The notes: generated by a model not told the origin, from the letters alone. A DNA stretch of 64,000 bases from Mesorhizobium loti (GCF_003148495.1 NZ_QGGH01000001.1:888347-952346), one strand, 5' to 3'; positions 26,689-35,573 are shown, counted from the first letter of the stretch. Program-made: numbers and translations.

Positions 26689-26874
26689 CTATGCCGCGTC
26701 GCGGGCCTTCTCGATGCGCGAGCGGATCGCCTCGATCATCGTCTCGCGGATCACCGTTTCGCCATGCGTCTCGCGCATGTGCTCGACGGCACGGCGCATG
26801 ACCTCGGCCTCCTCGTCGGCACGCGTGTGCCAGTCACAGCCGGGAACAAGCGACCCGCAGTGAAATTCCTTCAT
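26689..26874 (-). CDS. DUF1059 domain-containing small protein
   Basis: 61 residues from ATG 26874, preceded by AAGGAGAAA 6 bases ahead, which decides this start over an upstream one. The family hallmark is the N-terminal MKEFHCGSLVPGCDW with Cys and His residues likely to bind a metal, then EEVMRRAVEHMRETHG. Cytoplasmic, function unknown. Confidence 0.88.
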   Translation of the reverse strand: MKEFHCGSLVPGCDWHTRADEEAEVMRRAVEHMRETHGETVIRETMIEAIRSRIEKARDAA

Positions 26875-27102
26875 GGGATTTCTCCTTTTCCTCCGTGGAG
26901 CCTGAGGCTCCGACACTTTTTTGGCTCACGGTCCAAATCCGAGATCGGATCCTGGGGCCGCGAGCGGGAGAACAGCATAACACAAATGGGGTGGCATTGG
27001 TTGCAGTCAACGGCGAAAAGGCGGAGCAGCGCTGCTCCGCCCTCTTACGCTACCCCGAAACAGGACCGGATATCGTCTCATCCTGCTCTGGCAGGCAAGC
27101 CG

Positions 27103-27363
27103 TCATTTTGCGACCTTGACGGCCTCGGCGACCTTGTTCTTGCCCTTCATATCCCATGAGACGCGGACCTTTTCACCAACCGTCAGGCCAGGATCCTTGA
27201 AGGTCTTGGGAAGCGTAAAAGACGATCCATCATCGAGGACCAGGCTCATGGCCGTCGTGTCGAAGGTCTTGATCGTCCCGGTGGTGTGCTTGACGGCGGC
27301 GAATGCCACCGAACCGGAAGCGAGAAGGGCAGCGGCGGCAGCCGAAACAATGATCTTGCGCAT
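27103..27363 (-). CDS. DUF1344 domain-containing secreted protein
   Basis: 86 residues with signal peptide MRKIIVSAAAAALLASGSVA. The mature part (TTGTIKTFDTTAMSLVLDDG, then TVGEKVRVSWDMKGKNKVAE) is a small beta-barrel-like module of the DUF1344 type, periplasmic, function unknown. It starts at ATG 27363; the longer open frame upstream carries no better start. Confidence 0.88.
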   Translation of the reverse strand: MRKIIVSAAAAALLASGSVAFAAVKHTTGTIKTFDTTAMSLVLDDGSSFTLPKTFKDPGLTVGEKVRVSWDMKGKNKVAEAVKVAK

Positions 27364-27464
27364 TGCGAAGTACTCCTGGAAAGGCGGGTATCTTTTTGAC
27401 GAAGATGTCCCGCATCGTCTTGGGTCGTCCGGTCGCGTCGGGTCGCGGCTCGCTTTGCCTTGAC

Positions 27465-27507
27465 GCAATTCCGGTCGAAAAGCCGTTTCGCACTTTCCTG
27501 GAATTGC
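27465..27507. repeat. rhizobial-type intergenic inverted repeat
   Basis: In the 311-base gap 27364-27674, a 43-bp element begins GCAATTCC and ends GGAATTGC (8-bp perfect termini), with GAAAAGCCGTTTCGCACTTT between. Ends and inner sequence resemble the elements at 50320-50382 and, more loosely, 35503-35573. The rest of the gap (about 27560-27600, AT-rich) should carry the DUF1344 promoter. Confidence 0.65.
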
Positions 27508-27674
27508 GCGCAGGCGAACCGCCGGCGCTTCCCGACCCGGCGCCACAAATAGACCAGTCTTTTCAATAGCCTATTAGACGAAAAAGAAATTTTTCGCCGC
27601 ACCGTGTGCCACATTCCGTGCCCATTTCGAACGAATGGGACATCAATGCGGCTCACGCCGCGCTCACCATTTTG

Positions 27675-28589
27675 TTACGGCCAGCGAACCTCGGGTGGCA
27701 GGCTGGAGAGGATGGCCGCGACATTGCCGCCGGTCTTCAGCCCGAAGATGGTACCACGATCGTGAAGCAGGTTGAATTCGACATAGCGGCCGCGGCGAAT
27801 GAGCTGTTCGTCGCGGTCGCCGTCGGTCCAGTTCTCGTTGAAGTTAGCGCGCACGAGGTGGCCGTAGACGACGAGAAAAGAGCGGCCGACATCCTGGACG
27901 AAGTTGAAATCGGCATTCCAGCCGCCTTTGTCCTCACCCGAATGCAGCCAGTCGAAGAAGATGCCGCCGGTGCCGCGCGGCTCGTTGCGGTGCGACAGAT
28001 AGAAGTACTCGTCGCACCAGGCCTTGTATTTCGGGTAGTCGGCAACGGCGGCGTTCTTCTCGCAAGCGAATTGCATGGCGCGGTGGAAGGCGACCGTGTC
28101 GGGATCGTCCTGGGTGCGGCGGCGGTCGAGCACCGGCGTCAAATCGGCGCCGCCGCCGAACCATTGGCTAGATGTGACGACCATGCGCGTGTTCATGTGC
28201 ACGGCCGGAACGTTGGGGTTCCAGGGATGCGCTATCAGCGAAATGCCGGATGCCCAGAAGCGCGGATCTTCCTCGGCGCCGGGCATCTGCTTCCTGAATT
28301 CGGGTGAGAACTCGCCATGGACGGTCGAGGTGTGGACGCCGACCTTCTCGAAGACGCGGCCGTGCATCATCGACATGGTGCCGCCGCCGCCGCGGCCCTC
28401 GTCACGTTCCCATGGTGTCTTTTCGAAACGACCAGGTGACCACGAGGCCAGCGGCCCGCCAAGATCCTGCTCGATCTGCTCGAAGGTGGCGCAGATGCGT
28501 TCGCGCAGCGCCTCGAACCATAGGCGCGCCTTCATCTTCTTCTGTTCGATGTCGGCGGGCAGGCCTGCCGGTATTTCAGGTCGTTCCAA
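27675..28589 (-). CDS. hemF: oxygen-dependent coproporphyrinogen III oxidase
   Basis: 304 residues. It converts coproporphyrinogen III to protoporphyrinogen IX in haem synthesis using O2. Family motifs include [39 protein letters not shown], and the C-terminal [20 protein letters not shown]. Length matches the family. It stands alone in its transcription unit, with a short plus-strand ORF divergent from it. Confidence 0.96.
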   Translation of the reverse strand: MERPEIPAGLPADIEQKKMKARLWFEALRERICATFEQIEQDLGGPLASWSPGRFEKTPWERDEGRGGGGTMSMMHGRVFEKVGVHTSTVHGEFSPEFRKQMPGAEEDPRFWASGISLIAHPWNPNVPAVHMNTRMVVTSSQWFGGGADLTPVLDRRRTQDDPDTVAFHRAMQFACEKNAAVADYPKYKAWCDEYFYLSHRNEPRGTGGIFFDWLHSGEDKGGWNADFNFVQDVGRSFLVVYGHLVRANFNENWTDGDRDEQLIRRGRYVEFNLLHDRGTIFGLKTGGNVAAILSSLPPEVRWP

Positions 28590-28703
28590 GTGCCGTCTCC
28601 GGTTGGGGCGGCGAGTCCTACAAATGACTCGTCTTTTGCCGGCGCGATCCCTAATCTGTTAGGGAACAGGGTCAAGTGTCATTACGGTGCAAGGAGTTGT
28701 TTC

Positions 28704-28961
28704 GTGCGCACCCCGGCAAGACCGCCGCTGGATGGCCTGAAGAAAAGGCTCGACCAAAGCCGGGCTGAGCGCGCGCGCATGCCGCGCGACGGTTTCCTGC
28801 GCGAGACCTTCGTGCTGCCGCGCTCCGATGCGCGACTCAAGGCCAAGGAATGGTTCGAGCGTTTTCCCAAGCAGGCCTACTGGACCGAGATCGAAAGCTG
28901 GTTCGAGCGGCCGGGCGATCTGATCGAGTTCACCATCAGGCGGTTGCCGGTGGCGGATTAG
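28704..28961 (+). CDS. short protein, unknown function (85 aa)
   Basis: GTG 28704 follows an AAGGAG site at 7 bases. The protein is basic and helical ([20 protein letters not shown]), with several aromatic residues in the second half ([19 protein letters not shown]). No signal peptide or membrane segment. It overlaps the convergent soxR gene by 4 bases. I recognise no family. Confidence 0.7.
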   Translation: MRTPARPPLDGLKKRLDQSRAERARMPRDGFLRETFVLPRSDARLKAKEWFERFPKQAYWTEIESWFERPGDLIEFTIRRLPVAD

Positions 28962-29404
28962 GACTCTACCAACAGCCGCCTCGCCCCCGTGCCTTCCCTT
29001 GCCAGCCTGTCCCCCTTGTTGCGCAGCGGGCATTTGTCGATCGACATGCAACCGCAGCCGATGCAGTCGGTCAGCCCGTCGCGCAGTTTCTTCAGCTGGG
29101 CGATCTTGTGGTCGAGCCCGTCGCGCCAGGCGGTCGACAGCAGGTTCCAATCCTCGCGTGTCGGCGTGCGGCCCTCGGGCAGCGATGCCAGGGCTGTGCC
29201 GATCTCGGCCAGCGAGATGCCGACCTCCTGCGCGACCTTGATGATCGCCACGCGCCTCAGCACGTCGCGGCCGTAGCGGCGCTGGTTGCCTGACGTGCGG
29301 TGGCTGCGGATCAGGCCACGGGCCTCGTAGAAATGCAGCGCCGACACCGCCACCCCGCTGCGCATGGCCACCTGGCCGACTGTCAACTCCGTAACTGGTG
29401 CCAT
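28958..29404 (-). CDS. soxR: redox-sensitive transcriptional activator SoxR
   Basis: 148 residues from ATG 29404. A MerR-type N-terminal helix-turn-helix ([20 protein letters not shown]), a dimerisation helix, and the [2Fe-2S] cysteine cluster [12 protein letters not shown] near residue 117. It senses redox-cycling compounds or superoxide and twists its promoter open. A SoxR box lies 33 bases upstream. No typical target gene (soxS, efflux pump) is divergent here, so it may regulate itself and distant genes. Confidence 0.95.
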   Translation of the reverse strand: MAPVTELTVGQVAMRSGVAVSALHFYEARGLIRSHRTSGNQRRYGRDVLRRVAIIKVAQEVGISLAEIGTALASLPEGRTPTREDWNLLSTAWRDGLDHKIAQLKKLRDGLTDCIGCGCMSIDKCPLRNKGDRLAREGTGARRLLVES

Positions 29405-29437
29405 TCCTGATTTTTCTGCCCTTATTTTTCCGCTTGA

Positions 29438-29455
29438 CCTCAAGTTAAGTTGAGC
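29438..29455. promoter_or_regulatory. SoxR box
   Basis: The 18-mer CCTCAAGTTAAGTTGAGC is a near-perfect match to the known SoxR operator CCTCAAGTTAACTTGAGG. It lies 33 bases in front of the soxR ATG, next to a TTGACC element, as expected for a promoter with the long spacer SoxR acts on. Confidence 0.9.
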
Positions 29456-29579
29456 TTGTAGCGAAGAAATGTCGATTGGGCAAATGCAGGAGAAGGCGAT
29501 GTGCGCCTGGGTGAGAATGAGTGGAGAAACCACCGTCGTCGGCGACGGCAAGCACGGTGTTATGGATGGGACGTGGATC

Positions 29580-30038
29580 CTATCCGAGCTGCCGGATGGC
29601 TTCGCCCGCCACCATGGCGACGGAAAGCGCGACGTTGATGCTGCGCGCCGCGCCTTGCATGGGGATGGTCAGCCGCGCATCCGCCGCCTGATGGACAGCA
29701 TCCGGAACGCCTGCCGATTCGCGGCCGAACAGAAGTATGTCGCCATCGGCGAAGGTGAAGCCGGTGTAAGGGGTCGTGGCTTTGGTCGACAGCAGCACCA
29801 GCCGGCGCGCGCCAGTTTTGCGCCAGTCCTCGAAGGCGTGCCAATCGACATGCCGGGTCAGGGTAGCCATTTCGAGGTAATCCATGCCGGCTCGCTTGAG
29901 CGCTTTGTCGGAGAGCGGAAAGCCGGCCGGTTCGATGATGTCGACGCCGAGCCCGAGGCAAGCGGCGAAGCGCAGGATTGTCCCGGTGTTGCCGGCAATG
30001 TCAGGCTGGTAGAGCGCGATGCGGAGACAAGTGTTCAT
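29580..30038 (-). CDS. trmL: tRNA (cytidine(34)-2'-O)-methyltransferase
   Basis: 152 residues from ATG 30038 with AAGGA 7 bases ahead; the in-frame TTG 15 bases earlier is weaker. SPOUT fold: [20 protein letters not shown] at the N-terminus, [15 protein letters not shown] in the cofactor knot and [16 protein letters not shown] at the C-terminus. It methylates the wobble ribose of certain leucine tRNAs. Alone in its unit; divergent from the leader ORF that follows. Confidence 0.94.
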   Translation of the reverse strand: MNTCLRIALYQPDIAGNTGTILRFAACLGLGVDIIEPAGFPLSDKALKRAGMDYLEMATLTRHVDWHAFEDWRKTGARRLVLLSTKATTPYTGFTFADGDILLFGRESAGVPDAVHQAADARLTIPMQGAARSINVALSVAMVAGEAIRQLG

Positions 30039-30178
30039 TTCCGCGTCCTTCAAATAAGTGGCAGATCGGCCACAGCGGGCTCGCGGTTTTGGAATTTGCT
30101 GGACCTGCGGGTGGCCATTTTCTGCGAAGTCGGGTATACGCCCAGCATTGTCAACCCGAACCGATGGAGGGGAAATTC

Positions 30179-30256
30179 ATGATGGCCATGTACATCCAGC
30201 GCCCCTCTCGTGGGCTTACCTGCCTACCGGCGGTTTCGGTACGACGATTCTCCTGA
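30179..30256 (+). CDS. possible leader peptide (25 codons)
   Basis: A short frame with a near-ideal ribosome site (GGAGGGG, 6 bases before the first ATG) and two tandem ATGs. The product begins MMAMYIQRPSRG, contains five Arg residues and stops at TGA 30254-30256. It precedes by 66 bases the 184-residue unknown gene and has a hairpin behind it, the layout of a translated attenuator or a regulatory upstream ORF. A function is inferred only from the ribosome site and position. Confidence 0.45.
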   Translation: MMAMYIQRPSRGLTCLPAVSVRRFS

Positions 30257-30285
30257 CTCTCTAAGACTTGATCGCACCGATTCCC

Positions 30286-30304
30286 GCCGAAACGATTTTT
30301 CGGC
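30286..30304 (+). promoter_or_regulatory. hairpin behind the leader ORF
   Basis: GCCGAAA (30286-30292) and TTTCGGC (30298-30304) form a perfect 7-bp stem with a 5-base loop. It lies between the stop of the short leader frame and the ribosome site (GAAGGA) of the next gene. Confidence 0.4.
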
Positions 30305-30322
30305 TCTCGAAGGAATCCTGCG

Positions 30323-30877
30323 ATGTTTTTCAAAAAGTCAAAAGGGCTGAGCGCCCCACCTGAACCTGTCCAGACCGATGCTTATCGTGTCCAGACTGAC
30401 GCAATGCGTGCCTCCGGCCGAATGCCGGCGGACGAAATTGCTTCGCCTTTTTATCTCGATTTTCACACGGAGGACGGACCGATGTTCGATCCCTACAGAA
30501 TACCCGGCTCAAGGAGCCTGCATATCCACCGACTGCCGACCTGGGCGCTGCTGATCGGCGACACCTATTCGTCGGCGGTTCACGCCGAAGTCCGCCGCCG
30601 GCCGCATCGCGGCATGCTGCCGGACGTCGATTTCTCGCGCGCGGTTCCCGACCCGAGCCGGCCGTCGCTGGTGCGCCGGATCATTCGTTTGATCAGGCCG
30701 GGCGCGAAAAACCGGGTTGGCAGCACCGTGTCGTCAGGATCGTCAGGCGCGCCTGTCGGCGAAAAGCCTGCGAACCCCTATATTGCGCGAAGCAGGGCCG
30801 ACGGTCCGGATGATTCCGGACCGTCGGCCCTCGACGCCAAGGGTTCCGGGGACTTCGTACGCTCCCGTGCCGCATAA
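30323..30877 (+). CDS. hypothetical protein (184 aa)
   Basis: Starts at ATG 30323 behind GAAGGA. The soluble product has no clear domain. The middle part (FDPYRIPGSRSLHIHRLPTW, then LLIGDTYSSAVHAEVRRRPH) looks like an ordered protein; the C-terminal 60 residues are Ser/Gly/Ala-rich and probably disordered. A perfect 16-bp hairpin lies inside the last part of the frame, which casts some doubt on the true C-terminus. It precedes the ABC exporter pair by 28 bases. Confidence 0.55.
   Translation: MFFKKSKGLSAPPEPVQTDAYRVQTDAMRASGRMPADEIASPFYLDFHTEDGPMFDPYRIPGSRSLHIHRLPTWALLIGDTYSSAVHAEVRRRPHRGMLPDVDFSRAVPDPSRPSLVRRIIRLIRPGAKNRVGSTVSSGSSGAPVGEKPANPYIARSRADGPDDSGPSALDAKGSGDFVRSRAA
30795..30830. terminator. 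perfect 16-bp hairpin inside the C-terminal coding part
   Basis: Bases 30795-30810 (GGGCCGACGGTCCGGA) pair perfectly with 30815-30830 across a TGAT loop. It has no T run. It could act as a transcription block or RNA-processing site between the hypothetical gene and the ABC exporters. Confidence 0.45.
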
Positions 30878-30905
30878 GCGGAAAACAGATTTGTGAGCAT
30901 GACCT

Positions 30906-32792
30906 ATGTTGTTGTTTAGCTGGTTTGAAAGACGGCTCGATCCGTTCCCCGCGGCGGAACCGGTCGAGCCGCCCAGGACGCTGGTTGCCTTCTGCGTGCA
31001 TTATACGCGCGGCGCGTGGCCCTATATCCTTCTCGACGCGGTGCTGGTGACGGCCATCGCGATTGCGGAAGTGTGGATGTTCGGCTTCCTCGGCCGCATC
31101 GTCGACTGGCTGTCGGGGCAGAATCGCGAAACCTTCCTGCAGACGGAAGCCTGGAAGCTCGCCGGCATGGCCTTCATCGTGCTGTTTGCGCTGCCGGGCA
31201 CGGTGTGGCTGCATTCGCTGCTCAACCAGCAAACGCTTATGGGCAACTATCCCATGCGCATCCGCTGGCAGGTGCACCGCTATTTGCTCAAGCAGTCGAT
31301 GAGCTTCTACCAGGACGAGTTCGCCGGCCGCATCGCCACCAAGCTGATGCAGACGGCGCTCGCCGTGCGCGAATGCGTCATCAAGCTGATCGATGTCCTG
31401 AACTACGTCATCGTCTATTTCCTTGGCATGCTGGTCATCGTCGGTTCGGCTGACTGGCGGCTGGCCGCGCCGCTTGGCGTCTGGCTGGTCGGCTACATCC
31501 TGCTGCTGCGCTATTTCATCCCGAAGCTGGGCAAGGTCGGCGAGGAGCAGGCCAATGCGCGCTCGACCATGACCGGCCGCGTCGTCGACAGCTACTCCAA
31601 CATCCAGACGGTCAAGCTGTTCAGCCATGCACGCCGCGAAGCGTCGTTTGCGCGGGAAGGCATGGCCGGCTTCCTGCAGACGGTCTACCGGTCGATGCGG
31701 CTGGTGACGGTGCTTTTCGGCCTGCTCTACATCATGAATTCGCTGCTGCTGTTTTCGGTCACGGCGATGGCGCTGTGGCTGTGGCTCGGCCAGTCGGTGA
31801 CGATCGGCGCGGTCGCCGTGGTCATCGGGCTGGTGCTCAGGCTGTGGGGCATGTCGCAATGGATAATGTGGGAAATGTCGGGCCTGTTCGAGAATATCGG
31901 CACGGTGCAGGACGGCATCGCCTCGATCTCGTTGCCACGCCTGGTCGAGGACAAGCCGGGCGCGAAGGACATCGCCGTTTCCAGGGGTGAGATACGGTTC
32001 GAGGACATCCGCTTCCACTATGGCAAGCAGAAGGGGGTGATAGAGAACCTGTCGCTGGCGGTGAAGCCGGGCGAGAAGGTCGGCATCGTCGGCCGCTCCG
32101 GCGCCGGCAAGTCGACGCTGGTCAACCTCCTGCTGCGTTTCTACGACCTCGAGAGCGGAAAGATTCTGATCGACGGCCAGGAGATCGCCGATGTGACGCA
32201 AGATTCGCTGCGCGCCCAGATCGGCATGGTCACGCAGGACACCTCGCTGCTGCATCGTTCGGTGCGCGAGAACATCCTTTATGGCCGGCCCGACGCCTCG
32301 GAAGAGCTGCTTGTCGAGGCAGCGGGGCGCGCCGAGGCGCTGGACTTCATATCGGGGCTTTCGGATGCCAAAGAGCGCAAGGGCTTCGATGCCCATGTCG
32401 GCGATCGCGGCGTCAAATTGTCCGGCGGCCAGCGGCAACGCATCGCCATTGCTCGCGTTATGTTGAAGGACGCACCTATACTTATCCTTGACGAAGCGAC
32501 CTCGGCGCTTGATTCCGAAGCCGAGGCGGCGATCCAGGAGAATCTCTACAAGCTCATGCAAGGCAAGACCGTCATCGCCATCGCGCACCGGCTGTCGACC
32601 ATCGCGGCGATGGACAGGCTGGTGGTGATGGACAAGGGCCGTGTCATCGAGGAAGGTTCGCATGAGGAACTCGTCGCCAAGGGCGGGCTCTACGCGCAGC
32701 TCTGGCAGCGCCAGTCGGGCGGGTTCCTGCTTGAGGACGGTCCCGCCGACGCCGCCAATGATGCACTTGCAAAGGGCCAAGCTGCCGAATGA
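30906..32792 (+). CDS. ABC exporter half-transporter (fused permease/ATPase), first subunit
   Basis: 628 residues. About six membrane helices in residues 30-320, then the ATPase: Walker A GRSGAGKST near 400, signature LSGGQRQRIAIARVML, Walker B ILILDEATSALD and the switch His in IAHRLSTIA. Its stop overlaps the ATG of a second half-transporter (32789-32792), so the two probably form a heterodimeric exporter of lipid or drug type. The substrate is not evident. Confidence 0.92.
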   Translation: MLLFSWFERRLDPFPAAEPVEPPRTLVAFCVHYTRGAWPYILLDAVLVTAIAIAEVWMFGFLGRIVDWLSGQNRETFLQTEAWKLAGMAFIVLFALPGTVWLHSLLNQQTLMGNYPMRIRWQVHRYLLKQSMSFYQDEFAGRIATKLMQTALAVRECVIKLIDVLNYVIVYFLGMLVIVGSADWRLAAPLGVWLVGYILLLRYFIPKLGKVGEEQANARSTMTGRVVDSYSNIQTVKLFSHARREASFAREGMAGFLQTVYRSMRLVTVLFGLLYIMNSLLLFSVTAMALWLWLGQSVTIGAVAVVIGLVLRLWGMSQWIMWEMSGLFENIGTVQDGIASISLPRLVEDKPGAKDIAVSRGEIRFEDIRFHYGKQKGVIENLSLAVKPGEKVGIVGRSGAGKSTLVNLLLRFYDLESGKILIDGQEIADVTQDSLRAQIGMVTQDTSLLHRSVRENILYGRPDASEELLVEAAGRAEALDFISGLSDAKERKGFDAHVGDRGVKLSGGQRQRIAIARVMLKDAPILILDEATSALDSEAEAAIQENLYKLMQGKTVIAIAHRLSTIAAMDRLVVMDKGRVIEEGSHEELVAKGGLYAQLWQRQSGGFLLEDGPADAANDALAKGQAAE

Positions 32793-34672
32793 TGACTGCT
32801 GTCTATCGCTGGTTCGAGAACTGGGTCTATCCGTTCAGGGAGCCAGCGAATCTTCGGCCACCGACCAGCGTCGGCGGCTTTCTCTGGCACTATGTCGGCC
32901 AGGCGAAGTTCGCCTTCTTCGCCATGCTGGTCATCGGCGGCATCGCGCCGCTGGTCGAGGCCGGGCTGTTCTACTTCGTCGGGCGGCTGGTCGATATTCT
33001 CGACCAGCTTCCCGCCGAGCGCAGCTGGCACGCTTTGTGGAACGCCGCAGGCCCTGAACTGGTGTTCATGATCGCGGTGGTGCTGGTCATCCGCACCATC
33101 GTCGTCGGCCTATCGGCGCTGGTCGACGAACAGACGATCACGCCCGGTTTCTACAACCTGGTGCGCTGGCAGGCGCACCGGCATGTGTCGCGCCAGTCCT
33201 ACGCCTTCTTCCAGAACGATTTTGCCGGCCGCATCGCGACAAAAGTCTGGCAGGCGGGCCAGGCGACCGGCGACCTGATGGAAAGCTTCATCGAGGTCGT
33301 CTGGTTCATGATCGTCTACACGGTGACGACGCTGGCGCTGGTCGCCGGGCTGGATCTCAGGCTGGCGGTGCTGGTGGTGATCTGGATTTCCGCCTTCGGC
33401 TGGCTGGCCAAGCTCTATCTGCCGGCAATCCGCAAGCATGCCGAGGAGACCGCCGAGGCCGGCTCGATGATCACCGGCCGCATTGTCGATTCCTATTCCA
33501 ACGTGCAGACGCTGAAACTGTTCTCGGCCGATGGCGACGACCGCTACATCAAGAACGGCTTCGATATCTATCTCGACGCGCTGCGCCCGTTCACCCGTCG
33601 GCTGACCGGCGTGCGCATGGCGCTGACGACGCTGTCGGGCATCATGATCACGGCGATCGGCTGTTTTGCCGTCTATCTCTGGGTCGAGGGCTCGATCACC
33701 GTCGGCGCTGTCGCCTTCACGCTGTCGCTGGTGCTGCGGCTCAACATGCTGCTCGGCCGGCTGATGATGCAGCTCAACAGCATCTTGCGGAATCTCGGCG
33801 TGCTGGAAAATTCCAAGGCGCTGATCTCGCAGCCGCTCGGCCTGGTCGATGCACCCGACGCCAAGGAGCTCGTGGTGGCCGGCGGACGCATCGCGGTGAA
33901 AAACGTCGAGTTCCACTACGGCAAAGGGTTCGGCGTGCTCAACGGCATCGACCTTGTCGTGCGGCCGGGCGAGAAGGTCGGACTGGTCGGACCGTCGGGC
34001 GCCGGCAAGACGACGCTCGCCAATCTGATTCTGCGGCTCTACCATCTCGAGAGCGGGTCGATCACCATCGATGGCCAGGATGTCGCCAAAGTTACGCAGA
34101 ATTCGTTGCGCGCCAATATCGGCGTGGTCAGCCAGGATACGGCTCTGTTCCATCGTTCGCTGCGCGACAACATCAAGCTCGGCATGCCGGACGCGAGCGA
34201 CGCCGAGGTGATCGCGGCGGCGAAAAAGGCCGAGGCGCACGAGTTCATCCTGACCTTGCGCGACAGCAGGGACCGCGCCGGCTACGAGGCCTTTGTCGGC
34301 GAACGCGGCGTCAAGCTGTCGGGCGGCCAGCGCCAACGCGTGGCGATTGCCCGCGTCTTCCTCAAGGACGCGCCGATCCTGATTCTCGACGAAGCGACCT
34401 CGGCGCTCGATTCCGATATCGAGGCGGCGATCCAGGAGAATCTGACGCGGCTGATGGAAAACAAAACGGTCATCGCCATCGCCCACCGGCTGTCGACGAT
34501 CGCAGCACTCGACCGGCTGGTGGTGCTCGACGGTGGCCGCATCGTCGAGCAAGGCACGCATGACCAGCTGGTGGCGCTCGACGGGCTCTATGCGCGGCTG
34601 TGGAAGCGGCAGTCCGGCGGTTTTCTCTATCACGAGGACAGCGTGCTCGAAGAGACACGCCCGGCGGAGTAG
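32789..34672 (+). CDS. ABC exporter half-transporter (fused permease/ATPase), second subunit
   Basis: 627 residues, same architecture as its upstream partner: membrane domain with several helices, then Walker A GPSGAGKTT, signature LSGGQRQRVAIARVF, Walker B ILILDEATSALD, H-loop IAHRLSTIA. Both subunits keep a canonical signature and Walker B glutamate, so both sites should hydrolyse ATP. The start overlaps the first gene; a GNAT acetyltransferase gene begins 3 bases after the stop. Confidence 0.92.
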   Translation: MMTAVYRWFENWVYPFREPANLRPPTSVGGFLWHYVGQAKFAFFAMLVIGGIAPLVEAGLFYFVGRLVDILDQLPAERSWHALWNAAGPELVFMIAVVLVIRTIVVGLSALVDEQTITPGFYNLVRWQAHRHVSRQSYAFFQNDFAGRIATKVWQAGQATGDLMESFIEVVWFMIVYTVTTLALVAGLDLRLAVLVVIWISAFGWLAKLYLPAIRKHAEETAEAGSMITGRIVDSYSNVQTLKLFSADGDDRYIKNGFDIYLDALRPFTRRLTGVRMALTTLSGIMITAIGCFAVYLWVEGSITVGAVAFTLSLVLRLNMLLGRLMMQLNSILRNLGVLENSKALISQPLGLVDAPDAKELVVAGGRIAVKNVEFHYGKGFGVLNGIDLVVRPGEKVGLVGPSGAGKTTLANLILRLYHLESGSITIDGQDVAKVTQNSLRANIGVVSQDTALFHRSLRDNIKLGMPDASDAEVIAAAKKAEAHEFILTLRDSRDRAGYEAFVGERGVKLSGGQRQRVAIARVFLKDAPILILDEATSALDSDIEAAIQENLTRLMENKTVIAIAHRLSTIAALDRLVVLDGGRIVEQGTHDQLVALDGLYARLWKRQSGGFLYHEDSVLEETRPAE

Positions 34673-34675
34673 GCC

Positions 34676-35179
34676 ATGGCTGGGTCAGCGGAGGTCAATC
34701 CAAAGGTCAGCCCAGAGGTCAGCCCAGAGGTCAGCTATGTGCTCAAGCGGCTGCGGCCGACCATGCCGGCCTTCGACGCGCTGAAGCAGGAAAGCCGGCT
34801 GGAAGGCTACTGGATGCTGGTGCGCCTGGCGGATGGCTGGGCAAGCGGCCGCAACAAGTTCCTGAAGCGCGGCGAAGCGCTGTACGGAGCCTGGCATGGA
34901 AGGGAACTCGCCGGCGTATGCGGGCTGAACATCGATCCTTATTTCGAGGGCAGGGACCACGGCAGGGTCCGGCACCTGTTCGTCAGCGTGCGCCACCGTC
35001 GCACGGGCCTTGGCCGGATGCTGGTCGAGACCGTTGTCGAGAGGGCGCGTCACCATTTCGCCGTGCTGAACACGCGCGCGCCGCAAGAAGCCTTCGGTTT
35101 TTATGAACGGCTTGGCTTTCAGCGCGTGGCAGGCGAAGACTTCGTCACACACCGCATGATTTTCGGGAAAGGGGGCTGA
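34676..35179 (+). CDS. GNAT-family N-acetyltransferase
   Basis: 167 residues. The acetyl-CoA motif A is readable in VRHLFVSVRHRRTGLGRMLV, with a C-terminal AFGFYERLGFQRV. The first 20 residues come from a tandem 12-bp repeat (VNPK-VSPE-VSPE-VSYV), an unusual variable N-terminus. It follows the ABC exporter genes by 3 bases and may modify or detoxify the exported compound. Substrate unknown. Confidence 0.9.
   Translation: MAGSAEVNPKVSPEVSPEVSYVLKRLRPTMPAFDALKQESRLEGYWMLVRLADGWASGRNKFLKRGEALYGAWHGRELAGVCGLNIDPYFEGRDHGRVRHLFVSVRHRRTGLGRMLVETVVERARHHFAVLNTRAPQEAFGFYERLGFQRVAGEDFVTHRMIFGKGG
34691..34738 (+). repeat. tandem 12-bp repeat in the 5' end of the GNAT gene
   Basis: Four units of the pattern GAGGTCAGCCCA, the first and last degenerate, read in frame as VNPK, VSPE, VSPE, VSYV. 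Unit gain or loss would keep the frame, so length variation between strains is likely. Confidence 0.75.
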
Positions 35180-35180
35180 A

Positions 35181-35492
35181 ATGTCCTTGCGTCCGCCATC
35201 TCATCTTGCCGGCGCCTCGGCTGCCGAAGCCGCCTTCGACGCACTCGGCCATGAAATCCTGGCGGAGAAGGCGGCAGCACTCGGCCGCGCCGGCCAGCGG
35301 GTCGAGGAAACGCTGGCCAGGCTGCGCGACAATAGCGACGAACAGCTGCGCCCCCGGTTTCTGAAGGACGCCGCCGAGGCGGTGCACGGTTATTTCATCC
35401 AGCGTGAACTCTGCGGCTTGCGCAAGCACGATGCCGTCATTCGCGAATACAACATCCCGAAGGCGGTTCTGGTCAGGCTAGGCGCGAAATAG
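35181..35492 (+). CDS. small conserved protein, DUF6665-like (103 aa)
   Basis: Soluble, mostly helical (AAEAAFDALGHEILAEKAAA), ending in DAVIREYNIPKAVLVRLGAK. It begins 1 base after the acetyltransferase stop, so is co-transcribed. I recall this pattern as DUF6665, function unknown; the family name is tentative. Confidence 0.75.
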   Translation: MSLRPPSHLAGASAAEAAFDALGHEILAEKAAALGRAGQRVEETLARLRDNSDEQLRPRFLKDAAEAVHGYFIQRELCGLRKHDAVIREYNIPKAVLVRLGAK

Positions 35493-35502
35493 ATCTATCC
35501 TT

Positions 35503-35573
35503 GACCATGATCTCTGGACAAACGGAAACCGTTTGTCCGAGAAAACCGGTTCCCACTTTTCGGGATCATGGTC
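35503..35573. repeat. rhizobial-type palindromic repeat (71 bp)
   Basis: Bounded by GACCATGATC (35503-35512) and GATCATGGTC (35564-35573), a 10-bp perfect terminal inverted repeat. An inner perfect hairpin GGACAAACGG/CCGTTTGTCC (35516-35538) and the stretch AAAACCGGTTCCCACTTTTC lie between. It fills the gap between two convergent genes and touches the stop codon of the cupin gene. I recognise this as a common dispersed element in Rhizobiales. Confidence 0.8.

Noticed and set aside
29469..30182. Plus-strand frame that could be the target of the SoxR box
   Set aside because: It is antisense to trmL, has no ribosome site and no recognisable domain.
30159..30322. Known riboswitch upstream of the 184-residue gene
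   Set aside because: The sequence did not match the consensus of SAM-II, yybP-ykoY or mini-ykkC as I remember them; a leader peptide fits better.
30693..32780. 695-codon minus-strand frame
   Set aside because: Exact antisense of the first ABC exporter; His/Arg/Gln-rich product with no domain.
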